Source: Cristatella mucedo (lineage: Eukaryota > Bryozoa > Phylactolaemata > Cristatellidae). Taken from it: 64,000 bases of DNA. The position numbers were made by a program, and so were the translations under genes. Below are positions 46,572-56,961 of the stretch, piece after piece (the first letter of the stretch is position 1; each line of letters starts with the position of its first letter). The stretch lies in NCBI GenBank assembly GCA_009760855.2, contig WPIO01000014.1:4630001-4694000 (forward strand), written 5' to 3'. The notes under the pieces are model-generated. The model did no database searches. It was not told where the DNA came from and saw only the letters and a program-made list of their open reading frames with translations.

Positions 46572-46687
46572 CCGGCTCAGATCGAAACCGTAATGCCTCG
46601 GAATTTATACACCAGCGTGGAAGCATTACACGCTGTGAGGATGAACAGAATAAAGAAGGTGTGCCAAGAACATGCCTCAGACCTCAG
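46572..46687 (+). CDS. Sulfotransferase exon 4: distal stem
   Basis: Acceptor GTATTTTCATTGCAG, donor CTCAG|GTAAGC; phase 0 in, phase 2 out. It encodes PAQIETVMPRNLYTSVEALH then AVRMNRIKKVCQEHASDL. A basic stretch ending in V-C (here RMNRIKKVCQEH) before the catalytic domain is common in CHST8-14 proteins, so homology as well as phase supports it. Confidence 0.8.
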
Positions 46688-46754
46688 GTAAGCTCCCTCT
46701 CAGCAACGGGTCCTTCTAATCTTTTGCGTTAGTGTCTGATTCGTGCATTCGCAG

Positions 46755-46850
46755 GAGTATGGAAGTGGAAAGTTACCTGCTGAAATTGTTCCAGTTCACG
46801 TCTGACACAAATATCAAACAGAATGAAAGGGACGTGAAAAGGAATCCGAG
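46755..46850 (+). CDS. Sulfotransferase exon 5
   Basis: A 96-nt exon, 67 nt after exon 4. Acceptor GTGCATTCGCAG, donor CCGAG|GTAGAG; phase 2 on both sides. It encodes SMEVESYLLKLFQFTSDTNI then KQNERDVKRNP. No motif of its own, but the phase match and the short intron make it likely. Confidence 0.75.
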
Positions 46851-47334
46851 GTAGAGAGATGTCTTTTGCTGTGCCCATGTTTTCAATAATGGTAATTATG
46901 TTAGGAAACTAGGTCCATGCCTACAGGTATTTACTGCAATTGAAAGTTGAACCAGCTAACCGCTATTGGATCCTTCACATGATTTCACCTTTTTTCGAAG
47001 TCTTGTAGTTGTTTTAGGAATCAGTTGTTTTTTTTTAATTTGACTGGTTGCCATTTTTTATTACCAGTACTGACCAGTTGCCATATTCTGAAATAATTCT
47101 AGTATAATCAGAATACCGGGATTACCAAGAACCTTTCCCATACCCAAACCCACCTTTGCATGCAAACTTAATTTCGGATAGCTGCAGCGCGATAGTTCAA
47201 ATGTGCATCCACATGCTTCATGTTATCAGACCCGATTCTATACTAAGTGCTGGGTATTAGAGACTGCCTTCTGCTTTTCAGTGCAAGCAGAAAGCATCTG
47301 TCCAACGTTCTTCGGCTGCCAAGTGTTGTGTATT

Positions 47335-47560
47335 TATGTAACTGTGCACACATAGCCTAAGCGGCTTTCGGTGCGTATGCTGTAGCTAACAGACTTCATC
47401 TTTAGGCAGCACAGAGACTGGGAAGTTTAGCTGAGTCGGGAGGACAGAACGGTCGAGATAAAGAGTAGCATGCAAGTAGCAGCTCAGGGTGACTGGAAAG
47501 GATATGCCGGAGTTGGCAACACAGGAGAGTAGATGTCTTTACATAAACTTCACATCGTCT
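47335..47560 (-). mobile_element. LINE B relic
   Basis: GCCTAAGCGGCTTTCGGTGC, CTAACAGACTTCATCTTTAG, AGTAGCATGCAAGTAGCAGC. Confidence 0.72.
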
Positions 47561-48129
47561 TCAACTGTCGTTCAGGTCGACTATGGTGCTGCCCAGCCAC
47601 TGCAGTAATTAGTAAGAGTATGTGTGACTGCTGTAAGCTAGAGATCAGTTGTGCACGATAGTTGATGGGGAATATGGTGAAACCGTTTTATGTATGCATC
47701 TTTGACCTGATATGTGGCTGCAGTTGCTAGCGCCATTGCCTAGCTAGTGGTCCAACCTTACGTGTGATTTGTACTATTTGAGCTCGACTGACTCATGTTA
47801 CCTATATTGAACATACGTAATATTAAGTTAATCATAGATGCTCAGCCTAAAGCATGTCCGAAAGATAATGAACGGTTGTGATCTAGCCACCCCTGGCTTG
47901 CCACACTGCTGAGGCAGTGTGAATTAAAGCTAGTGCAATGGATATACCTGTAGCCTATTGTCCTGCTTGAACATCAGATCGGTTTCAGAAGCAAGGCCGA
48001 ATCTCCCGAAGCAGTACTGAGCTTTGAAGCCTGTGGCTACTCATCTGTCGGTTGGTTAATAATGATAGCAGGCTATTGTCCTTCTGAAGATATTATCGCT
48101 AGCTCAGTTGAATGCATTATCTGACGTTA

Positions 48130-48395
48130 AACATAGTGGGTGAGCCAGGATTTTAATCTAGGGGCCAAGACCCGCAAGATTTTAACGGCTGGGGGGCAAG
48201 ACCTGCAATTAGTGAACAATTATAGAGCCAAGTCATAGTTTTTAATCGACGAGAACTCAGAGGTTGCTCATCTAATGGAATCTGCACATAATTTTGTCGT
48301 TGGTGACCGTCGGGTGAGGGGGCAGCCCAGGTCGCTGCCCCCTATATGGGGGGGCAGGGCAAACGCCCCCTTGCCACCTGGCGCCACCACTAGTG
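48130..48395 (-). mobile_element. TIR family 3 element, copy 2
   Basis: The reverse complement of the 37148 copy: GGGGCCAAGACCCGCAAGAT, CATAATTTTGTCGTTGGTGA, CCGTCGGGTGAGGGGGC. Ends GTGAGCCAGGA and GGCGCCACC. Confidence 0.62.
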
Positions 48396-48503
48396 GTGAC
48401 TTTGTGCATGCACGTTGTTGTGTCATCCCTTGAGTTCATTCATGTTCGCTGGCATGTGTGGAGTATACAACCGTACATCACGATTACTGGTTTTTGTTTA
48501 TAG

Positions 48504-48749
48504 AATGACATACACATGGAAATACAAGTTCGACCAAAAGCACAACTTGCTGTATTGTCCTATTCCAAAATCTGGATGGTCTTCATGGAAGCGAGTTCTC
48601 TTTTATATCAACGGTGTTATAAAGAGTATGGATGTAGAGATCGGCATTACTTCAGACAGAAAGGCACGGGTTTTGGACATGGCTGGCGTTTCCATCACCA
48701 GAGCTAACATGACCGGCCGATTTCGCCCGTTCACTTTCGTTTTTGTTCG
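48504..48749 (+). CDS. Sulfotransferase exon 6: 5'-PSB motif
   Basis: Acceptor GGTTTTTGTTTATAG, donor TTCG|GTGGGT; phase 2 on both sides. It encodes 81 residues: YKFDQKHNLLYCPIPKSGWS then SWKRVL, the 5'-phosphosulfate-binding motif, and RANMTGRFRPFTFVFV leading into the 3'-PSB motif. Family members show (I/L)YC-x-(V/I)PK-x-(A/G)-C/W-x-NWKR here; this protein has SGWSS where many have VGCTN, a noticeable variant. NMT is a glycosylation sequon. Confidence 0.93.
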
Positions 48750-48915
48750 GTGGGTGCCATGGGTTTTGACTACATGTATTTGATTCCAGCTGTTTGGTAT
48801 TTTGCATGACTCTCTCCTCACTCGACACATGCTGCTAGAACATGTTTGCAATCTTTGGTGACTCGACCGTGTCAGGCTTGGGTTGGTGAAGCGGTCATGC
48901 ACGCATGACGCCTTT

Positions 48916-49415
48916 GGCCGAGTTTGCACATCCAGTTTTGCTTCTGTCCTGCTTCGGTCTTGCTTCAGTCTTTGGTCCACTCCTCACCAAGACGGGGGGA
49001 TGTCGGTCTGGCATTTGGAAAAGACTGAAGCAAGACTTTGCAAACGACCAATCATAGGCACCGTCAAGGACACGCTTTCTTCATAGCTTTGAAAAGCATT
49101 GCAAATGACTTAGCCGGCAAAATCGGCCATGCATTTCACGAGGGTCCATGTTTATGTGACACTACCAGCTTTTCATCCAGGAATTAGATCAGTAAGGTAG
49201 CAGGCGAAAATGGCAATCACTGAAGATTTAAATTCACCGGGAAGTGAATTACGACGGGCCGTTTTCAACCCTCTAACAAAAGCATTTTTCCTATGACCTT
49301 TTTGTGGGGTCGAGCTCGTAGGAAGCAAGACGGAAGCTAGACCTATCTTGTAAACTTCCTAGAAGGCTGAAGATCAAAGCAGGACAGAAGCAAGACGAAC
49401 GGTGCAAACATACAA
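48916..49415. mobile_element. TIR family 2 element, copy 2
   Basis: Left GCCGAGTTTGCACATCCAGT, then TTTGCTTCTGTCCTGCTTCG; the right-end complement is GTATGTTTGCACCGTTCGTC, then TTGCTTCTGTCCTGCTTTGA. It shares the GTTT(A/G)CAC tips and CTTGCTTCTGTCCTGCTTC words with 29022-30118. It lies in sulfotransferase intron 6. Confidence 0.7.
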
Positions 49416-49469
49416 CTGTAGAACTGTTAATTGTTTCACCACTCATTTTAACGTTCGAAACGCTCCATT

Positions 49470-49605
49470 AAGGTACTCACTCTTCACGACCGAGGTCGTG
49501 GGTTCGAATCCTGAAGTGTGCGATCTTTTATTGCTAACTGCATGCAGTAGTGATAGCCTTTAAGGTTCTTCGATCGCTGTACGGGTGAGGCTATTAAATC
49601 TCCCA
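49470..49605 (+). mobile_element. SINE A
   Basis: AAGGTACTCACTCTTCACGA, B box GGTCGTGGGTTCGAATCC, TAGTGATAGCCTTTAAGGTT, GGTGAGGCTATTAAATCTCC. Confidence 0.85.
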
Positions 49606-50270
49606 ATATATTGTATGGGGAAGCTGTTGATGCTTTGTAAAAGCCTCTAAATAGGGTGTTTCTTAATGTCGGGTGGAGGATTCGCAAATTGTTCAAACCT
49701 CTTTGGACGAATATCGTGAGGCACAGACCTGCACCGATAGCTTGTGGCTGCTCTAAATGGCTACCCAAGTTCAGCCAAAGTAGGCAATCCTTGACCTTGC
49801 CCAAATTAGCCAATCATCAGGACTGAGGGAGCATGCCGGTTGGCAAGCCCGCACGGCAAACCTACCCATTTCGGGGCAGTCCCAAGGGGTATGTATGCCA
49901 GGGCCTAATGCTGCCTTTCCTAAGGCTTGTGCAGCTGTTAGCCCATGGCCCCTCCATGACCTTTCCGGGTCAATCTCAAGGATTAGGCCACAGCACGCTG
50001 CTGGTGCTCCTTTGGCTCGGCCAGTGGCCTACTGCTGGAGAGCTACCGACTAGCGACGACCGTTTGCCGTGCCGATATGCACATGCTGCTCATCAATGTC
50101 CCTTAAGTGGTGGCTCAGTATACACTACTTTAAGTCAATTTGATAAATAATTTTGTTTTTCTCATCGTTTAGCAAAGCACTAGCTAACCTATTGTTATAG
50201 CAGAAGAACCTCCATAAAAACACTCGGCATTATGGCCTTATGAATATTTTTCCATCGAAGTGAGTAGCAG

Positions 50271-50506
50271 CGCCCACAAGCTCAGCTGGCTGCTGAAGCT
50301 GCTCGGACTGCTCGGAGTCCTACTCACTAGTGCCTTTTTGGGCATGGCATCGCTGGCAGGTGGTTCCACCGCAGCCGATGCTCAGCCCACCAAATGGGCT
50401 GCATGCCGGCAGCGCGTGAGTGTATCCATGCCTCACTTTCCCTGACCTCCCTCTCCCCTTTTCTCTCTGTCTGTCTGTCTCCCTCCTCTCTCTATCTCCT
50501 CTCTCT

Positions 50507-50561
<55 letters not shown>

Positions 50562-50581
50562 CTCTCTCTCCCTGACTCTCT

Positions 50582-50625
<44 letters not shown>

Positions 50626-50871
50626 GTCGCCCAGTGCTCCGGAGCAGCCTACCTGACGGTTACCTCCTCATGCATCGGTCACGACTTCACCTGTATGTAT
50701 GCCTCCTATGTTGCCTCGTTTAATGCAGCCGTCGTCGCTATCTGCAGACGTATGTGGGGGGCTTCTTCATTTGGTTATCTTTGTCGCGCGGCAGATCGAG
50801 CAGCCCCTACAGTCTTGTGGGGACGGCTGTGGCCTTGCCTTTACAATTGCTCGCCTCTCAACACGCCCTAG
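50271..50871 (+). CDS. Possible two-exon unit with signal-like segment and Cys-rich tail
   Basis: Candidate exon 50271-50415 encodes LSWLLKLLGLLGVLLTSAFL, then GMASLAGGSTAADAQP and TKWAACRQR, ending at CGC|GTGAGTG. After a CT-rich interval, candidate exon 50635-50871 (acceptor CTGTCGCCCAG) continues in phase 0 with CSGAAYLTVTSSCIGHDFTC, then MYASYVASFNAAVVAICRRM, and stops at 50869. It lies in sulfotransferase intron 6 on the same strand. No family recognised, no clear start ATG (an in-frame Met exists at about 50343). Could be a nested gene, an alternative 3' end or chance. Confidence 0.28.
50440..50633. repeat. CT-rich microsatellite tract
   Basis: Long interrupted (CT)n with CTGT and CTAT variants, ending GTCGCCCAG; it would act as the polypyrimidine tract of the acceptor at 50634 if that is used. 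Confidence 0.95.
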
Positions 50872-52479
50872 CTCGCTCGGCCCTTCAAAATGCTACTTCT
50901 ACGTCGGCCTTCTCTCAGCGCCCTCTATTCTTAGGACAGTAGATTGTCCCTGTCCCCTGTCTACCGCTTAGCTGGTTTTTGGGTGACGCTTGGCTTCCTC
51001 CCCAGATCCTGGATTGTATGGCATCGCTCCTGCAGTGCTTTCTTCCCTGACTGTGCACTGCTGCTGCTTCTGACTATGACGCCTCCGTCCTTGGCTCCTC
51101 CTGACGGTGGTGCATGCTTTAGTCCCACCACTGCCACTACTTCATTGCTACTTGCTTCCTTAACTGTTCTCCTGCTTGAATTGGGATTCGCACTTCTGCG
51201 CAGTCTGGAATGTGGGCTAACTCACAAAAGTCCCGACACACGAATTCGGGAGCAGCAGTTAGGAGTGCCTAATGGCTTTTGTCGTTTTGCTTTGGACAGT
51301 ATTCTTATTATTGTCATTATTATTCTTTCCCTTGAATAATGACAGATACTGTATATACAGTGCAGGCCCAAAAAATCCATGCACCCTGAGCATTAACGCG
51401 AATCTGAAACTTTGCTATCAGAAAATTATGGCCAAAAAGTAGTTTCACAAGATATGATTAATATGAAGAAGCAGTAAATATACCAAATTGTACAAGTTGC
51501 TACCTTGATTAGCCTACTAAGTGTGAAAAAATGTAAAACTGACGCAGCAGTTTCACGTGGATACAGAAACAGTTTCGGTTTTCATATTATAGTTTTTGGG
51601 CAGCACAATCAGAATGTGAGGAATTTACAACTGTTGGATGTGACAGATATCGCCCTTTAGTGAAATGCATCTCGACGACTGTGTCGGGCACTAGTTTGGA
51701 AATGTTAATGTTTGAAACTTCTTGTTTTGTGCATGTGCAGACATGGGCCAGACCTGATTTGAGAATATGCAAGAAATCGGTAGTACAGCTAAAGCAAGAA
51801 ACCTGCCAATTATGTTTCTTGATGAAGAGAAAACTGTGGAACCATGTAAAACTGCTTTAGAAGTTTTTGGCAAATTCCCGATATGCTAAACATCACGGTA
51901 ATATGCTTGCCTTAAATAGCACACACTGAAGTTATGAGAACGTAGTTTCATTTAGTGCATGCCTTTGGCATGTTGAGAGAGTTAAAACCTAGAATAATTT
52001 TAAATCGCTATTTAACTCCTTGTATGGAATGGTTTTCTTTTTCATCGCATCGACGATTTCTTGCATCTATTTGAGCCATGTCAAGCTATGGTTGTGCATG
52101 CCCGAATTAGCATGCTCAAACATGATGAGTTGCTCAAATGCTCAAATCGCGAATGTTGAAATATATTTCTAGTGAGGAGGATGTTAATGCATGTAGTAGA
52201 TCTTACTTTGCAGTGCTCCGACGGTACTGGAAAATAACTTCTGGCGAGAGTGGGGGATTAAGTTGGAAGCCACAAATTGCCTCTGATACTTCAAAAACAG
52301 GATTGCTGTACATGTTTAAGCACCCGGTGGGATAAGCAAAGAAGTAGCATTTGTAACAAATATTGCTAACTTACAAAAGTCTTATGCTCTTGTAAAAGCG
52401 AGCAATCGAGCGAAATGGTGCCCTCCGAGACTTCGACCACTGCATGCTGCTACCATCGCTGCTGCTCAGCGATTGGCTG

Positions 52480-52615
52480 ACTCTTTGCCGACCCTTGTGT
52501 GACCCTGCTGATTCTTGTGTGACTGCAGACTCTTTGCTGACCCTCTGTGTGACCCTGCTGACCCTCTGTGCTGACCCTCAGTGTGACCCTGGCTGATCCT
52601 CTATGCCGAGCCTGG
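52480..52615 (+). repeat. Degenerate GCTGACCCT/TGTGTGACCCT tandem repeat
   Basis: About eight imperfect units of 14-22 bp with GCTGACCCTCTGTGTGACCC as the best form, ending about 20 bp before the acceptor of the last sulfotransferase exon. Pyrimidine-rich, so it may overlap the branch-point region. Confidence 0.8.
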
Positions 52616-52635
52616 CACCTCTGCTGCCTTTGCAG

Positions 52636-53110
52636 AAATCCTTGGGAGCGGCTCGTGTCTGCCTACATCAACAAGGCGCTCGACTGGAACTACACGCGCA
52701 TCCTGCACACGCCGTGCGAGTGGGAAAGCATGAAGCCGTACCGTCCGTCCATCACGTTCGAGCAGTTCGTGCGCTGCATCGTCGGCCACGTGAAGGCCAA
52801 AAAGAGGCTGGACATGCACTGGATACCCATGTGGACGCTGTGCGACTTCTGTCAAATCAACTACAATGCCGTCGGCCACATGGAGACGGTCACCGCCGAC
52901 GCCCAGTACGTCATCGAGAGGCTGGCACTGAACATTGCATTTCCAAAGATATTCTCGTCGCGAGCACACAACACTAGCGACGTGCTGCACAGCTGGTACG
53001 CGGCCGTGCCTGCCGACCTCATTCACGAGCTTCGCAAGCTCTACAAGTACGACTTCCTTCTCCACGGCTACAGCGACATTCCTCCTGGCTGGGAGAGCAG
53101 GTTGAACTAG
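52636..53110 (+). CDS. Sulfotransferase exon 7: 3'-PSB motif and C-terminus
   Basis: Acceptor TGCTGCCTTTGCAG, stop TAG at 53108. It encodes 157 residues starting NPWERLVSAYINKALDWNYT, the 3'-phosphate-binding motif (family form R-(N/H)-P-(W/F)-E-R-L-(L/V)-SA-Y/F). Later MHWIPMWTLCDFCQINYNAV, GHMETVTADAQYV and LIHELRKLYKYDFLLHGYS match the conserved HW-P...C-PC...YD-vG--ET and L--l-Y--DF-lFgY blocks of Sulfotransfer_2. GC-rich and codon-biased compared with the surrounding intron. Both strands are open here, but only the plus strand carries the motifs. Confidence 0.94.
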
Positions 53111-53984
53111 CCTCCTCCCCCCACTCACCCACCAGATGCTGCCGCCTGCCCGTTTCGTGATGCAGTCCTGCCTGCCTGCACGGGAGCCACAGAACTAGCC
53201 CGCCGCACAGCTCCTGCAAGCATGCGGAGGAAGGCTCTGGACCCCCTCTGTGCTCTGTCATCACTACACCAACTTAAGACTTATCTTTTGCCGGTTTTTA
53301 TTTTTAGGCAGAAGCGCTCGGCTGTGCCTAGCGCTAAGTTTTTTTTTAAAGTTGCTAGTTACTCTTGCACGGTGTGGGATGTTTTTTTCAGTCGAGCCCA
53401 CGTGCATAGCCGCATTTTTTCCATATCGATTATGGCAGCTGATGGCCGGCACCTATGCCAATGCGAGTGTGCGGCATCCGCGGTCGTCCGTCCTTGCTTT
53501 CGTGTTGTTTTTTCATATCGTCTTTGTGAGGCTGTTTGGGTAATTGCAACCAGTGGTCGTCCAAACTGCTGTTCAGGCATGTCCACTCGGTAGAAAAAAA
53601 AGAAGCTTTGTGCCATTTATTTACAATATAAGAACCACGACCTTTGCACCGAAGCCCGAGTGACGAGTTACGGATTTTGACACTGAGCAGTCATCATGTA
53701 CATTAGTATTGGGCCACTGCAGGCACTTCATTGGGTTAGTCGGCCATCATCAACGGGCAAGCTTAGGGAAGCCTAAATACAATTTCGGAGGAATGCTTGC
53801 GGAAAACTTGGCCTCCTTTGGTGAGAGTCGAACCGGCCTCTCATGTGCTCTAGGCACGGGCCTCCTTCAATCAAGCTACCGATAAGACTGGGCCTTCAAC
53901 TGAAGCATGGCCAGCTGATTTCGTTGAGACAGAGACCACTTGCATTTCAGATAATGGTCATATTCCATTTTTTAATAATAGGTT

Positions 53985-55080
53985 TCTCTATAGCATTCCA
54001 AGAAGAACGGATCTCTGTCTAGGTGCTTTGAAGCTCTCTGAAAGACAAATACAAACCAAAAAGTGATAGCGTGCTTGGACAAGCATGCAAATCATGCTTT
54101 GATTAGCATGCAAAACCGCAAGAAAAATATTTGCTGATTTGACAGCCTCATTTGTATAGCAGCAGAAGAGCCTTGACGGCTATCACGATTGCTTGCAGCT
54201 AGCACTAAAGGATCTCCCACTGCAGGATTCGTACCCACGACCTCGGTCGTGAAGAGTGAGCACCTTACCTCATGCGCTATCACGGCACTACACTTGGGGT
54301 CACCGGTGAGCAGCACCCCTGGTAAGTACTGTAATATGCTCAGAAATCATGAACGTAAACATGCAAAGCACGCAAGATGAAAAAAGACAAGTTCATTCGG
54401 GAACATGGAAAGCTGAGTAAAACAAATGCTCCTGTAGCACAGACTTGTAAAGATGCAAATTCATTGAGACAGCAGCAGGTGGAGACAAAAGCCGAAAGTG
54501 AGTTACAACTTTTGATCCGTGCGAACTAAAGGCCAGATAACCAGAAGGTTTCAATATAATATGAGGAATGGCAAGACGACCGGAAGCCGAGATGCAGGTG
54601 ATGAAAGTGCACACTGACTAAGCAAGTAGGTTGAATTGACAGGCTGGTTCAAGCGACCTGTAGGCCTGAGAGAGAGAGAGAGACAGACAGACAGTCAGAG
54701 AGACAGAGAAAGGGGAGTCTTAAAGTCGATTCGATGCTTGATAGGGAGTCAATGAAGCTCAAGACATTATTGTTGTGATTTGGCAGCTATGCCATTGACG
54801 ACAGACCAGAAGAGCTGCTGAGTCTTGAATAAAGGGAATTGCAGTAATCTCGACGAGAAGTCACAAACATGTGACCTAATTAGGTAGTAGTACTCTTGTC
54901 TAAAACAGGCTTTACCTTTAGCAATGCTCCTCAACTGAACGTTAGCTTACTTGACAAAGGGAGGCGATATGCCCATGCGATGGCAAATATTGTTTAGGAA
55001 TAGAATGCCCAAAGTATGGGCAGACGTAATTTTGGTACAGATTACAAGTAGAATTCTAGAGGCAAGCTAGATGAACCATT
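53985..55080 (-). pseudogene. LINE A relic with nested SINE A
   Basis: 3' part at 53985-54125 (CATTCCAAGAAGAACGGATC). A minus-strand SINE A at about 54128-54293 (B-box complement GATTCGTACCCACGACCTCG) interrupts it. The minus ORF 54614-54393 reads LAFSSHGSKVVTHF then NLHLYKSVLQEHLFYSAF. From 54710 leftover RT sequence (TAAAGTCGATTCGATGCTTG) continues to about 55080. Inactive. Confidence 0.75.
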
Positions 55081-56024
55081 CCTGAGTGTGAGGTCATCCA
55101 GGAGTAGGTCACCGGAGCCGGTACCCACAAATACCTGATTTACGTCATGACCGATCTGGAGCACCTGGTACTAGGCAGTGGAGTAGCTGTGGTGACCGGC
55201 CATTCTTCCCTACGGATGACTGTAGTAAGAGGATGTTGATTCCTTAGAAAACCTTTATGGGGTTATAGAAATCGGAAGATAGGGGGCAGGATGTCGGCCT
55301 GCTCCCCCATCCGGCATACTGGTCTATTCAATTGGGCTACGTAGAGGGCCACCGGTTGCCATGAATCAGGGCTCCTGTGTTAATATATGCCGCAGGCTAT
55401 GGCTCTTAAGCCAAACGTTCCATCCTGTCTCTCGGCTGTAGCATCTCAAATCGACAGGCCACGTTGTGGCATTTCTTGCCTTTAAAGATTGAAAGCCCTC
55501 ACCGCTCTATGGGATACGGTTGTCCTGATTACATTATTTAACCCTAGCTGACTGCATCATTTTCATTATATTTGCTAGTCACCTCTACATAGAAGCATGA
55601 AGGCAAGGAGAGTGGGCAGCAAAATATCCGAAATATGGGGAGAATCGCTTGCTCGGTCTCGTGGCTGCTTTTAGGAATACCCTTATGCAAAGTTCCGGAT
55701 TTGTCCTTTTGGCGACTACTGGGAGGCATCGTTAGCGTGATGGATTGTACAGCAAATTCAGAAGGTCCTTGGTACCACGGCTGTATTACGAAATCTGCCC
55801 GGTGTCCGCGATGTATGCATCAGGTGACCATGAGAGTAAGCCTCTCCAGCTGATCGCGAAAACGAGACTAGTTAGACCAATATCGTTGGCTGGCTAATAG
55901 TGGGGAACTTTTCTTCCCGTGGCATGTAAAAAACAGAATCGCTGCAACATCTGTCAAAGATCTTGTATATATGGGTAACCTCGAGCAGTTCATTCAATTC
56001 ATTGCTGAAGGCACGAGTTAATAA

Positions 56025-56200
56025 TTACAGTAAATATTTGTAAAGCACCAAAAGAGAAGTACATCTCTTTCAAAGCTCTTTCCATATGCAGGAGAGGAAG
56101 GAGGATGCTAATTGGTTAGCGACAACTTACGTTTGGTGCGTATGCAAGCACACGAAGGACAATTCACACGAATAGAAGTAGCAAATATTGTGACGAAGGG
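56025..56200 (-). mobile_element. LINE A diverged 3' end
   Basis: TTTGTAAAGCACCAAAAGAG, CATCTCTTTCAAAGCTCTTT, CACACGAAGGACAATTCACA. Confidence 0.6.
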
Positions 56201-56264
56201 CCGATTTTTAGTTAGGTGCCAGTCGGCAAATGGTGTACATAAAGCACTCCACGATTATACAGAG

Positions 56265-56332
56265 TGCTTGCAGGCACGTTACTGCTGCTGCTATCACCTG
56301 CTTGCAGGCACGTTACTGCTGCTACTATCACC
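56265..56332 (+). repeat. 34-bp tandem duplication
   Basis: Two head-to-tail copies of a unit starting TGCTTGCAGGCACGTTACTG (56265-56298 and 56299-56332), differing at one base. Confidence 0.95.
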
Positions 56333-56904
56333 ACGGTTTTGATAGCTAGCTATAGCCTTCACATCAGCTAGCATTGTTTGGGCTGGGCAATCTCAGGCTG
56401 CAGGCCCCCCTGGCTGCAGCTTTGCTTTAGCTACCGTGCTATGAAGCCAGCTGATCGTTGTACTGTCAGCTTCGACACTCGCTTCCACAAGCGTTTCTCG
56501 AAGGGGCTGCAAGGATCAGTATCTAAGTATCAGATGTGTACAGTTGCTGCTGCTGACTCTCGGCAAGCCCAAAAAAAGCAACCTATTGCTACAACTGCAA
56601 GGTCATTTCTGTATTCTGTTACTGGAAACGAAGACTGGAACGCCAGTCTGAACCTATACGCTTGAACATACATGTAAAACAAGACTGCCAGCTGGTTCCC
56701 ATCAAAGTCAGTGGGCGATTCTTATCTCGCCGAGAGCCGAGCCGCGATCGTCCGGCCGGCTCCAGCTGCTGCTGCAGGCGCAGCTTTCGCAAAAGCTCGA
56801 CGATGAACGAGTACAACATGGGTGGGCTACGATAGGCTCGAGGTTTCGAACATTAATAATGTCGGTGGTTCCGACAGTAGCTGCTTCACAGCCACACTCG
56901 GCGT

Positions 56905-56945
56905 TCACACGGCGTCGGTCTCCATTTTATCTCTATCTTCTTCTT
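56905..56945 (-). CDS. THOC7: THOC7 last coding exon (41 nt)
   Basis: A textbook acceptor (CATTTTTTTCTCCTTACAG) is followed by codons for EEDRDKMETDAV and TGA at 56907-56905. Phase 1 entry completes a Glu with the G left by exon 59549-59618. An acidic tail with METD near the end is what animal THOC7 has. Too short to be found as an ORF. Confidence 0.78.
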
Positions 56946-56961
56946 CTGTAAGGAGAAAAAA

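Larger units (their letters stand above)
46851..48503 (+). other. Sulfotransferase intron 5
   Basis: Phase-2 intron with a LINE B relic (47335-47560) and a TIR family 3 copy (48130-48395). Nothing else recognisable. Confidence 0.6.
25018..53110 (+). other. Carbohydrate sulfotransferase gene (HNK-1ST/CHST8-14 family), 7 exons
   Basis: Gene-level entry. Exons 25018-25046, 36275-36446, 39461-39511, 46572-46687, 46755-46850, 48504-48749 and 52636-53110 join in frame to about 394 residues, a normal family length. Layout: basic cytosolic tail (1-39), signal anchor (about 40-59), stem, catalytic domain from about 160. The 5'-PSB motif is PKSGWSSWKR (176-185) and the 3'-PSB motif is FVRNPWERLVSAY (235-247); they bind the sulfate donor PAPS. 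N-glycosylation sequons sit at 223 (NMT), 255 (NYT) and 349 (NTS). Family members are Golgi type II enzymes that sulfate GalNAc or GlcA in glycosaminoglycans or glycan caps; the acceptor cannot be told here. Introns total about 27 kb, mostly transposons. The last four exons are firm, exons 2-3 likely, exon 1 tentative. Confidence 0.85.
53111..56904. other. Region between convergent sulfotransferase and THOC7 ends
   Basis: Holds both 3' UTRs, a LINE A relic with a nested SINE A (53985-55080), a LINE A tail (56025-56200) and a 34-bp tandem duplication (56265-56332). No canonical AATAAA follows the sulfotransferase stop within about 600 bp; AATATA at 53625-53630 is a weak candidate. Nothing recognisable in 53120-53980, 55080-56020 or 56340-56900, though 56690-56900 is CpG-rich. 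Confidence 0.5.

Noticed and set aside
48415-48503. In-frame ATG upstream of sulfotransferase exon 6 (MLCHPLSSFMF...)
   Set aside because: A good acceptor at 48503 and phase-matched exons 4 and 5 show this is intron sequence.
51360-51400. TATACAGTGCAGGCCCAAAA, resembling a Tc1-type terminus
   Set aside because: No matching inverted copy or transposase found nearby, so not called as an element.
52601-53128. 175-codon minus-strand ORF
   Set aside because: Shadow of the GC-rich sulfotransferase last exon; all family motifs are on the plus strand.
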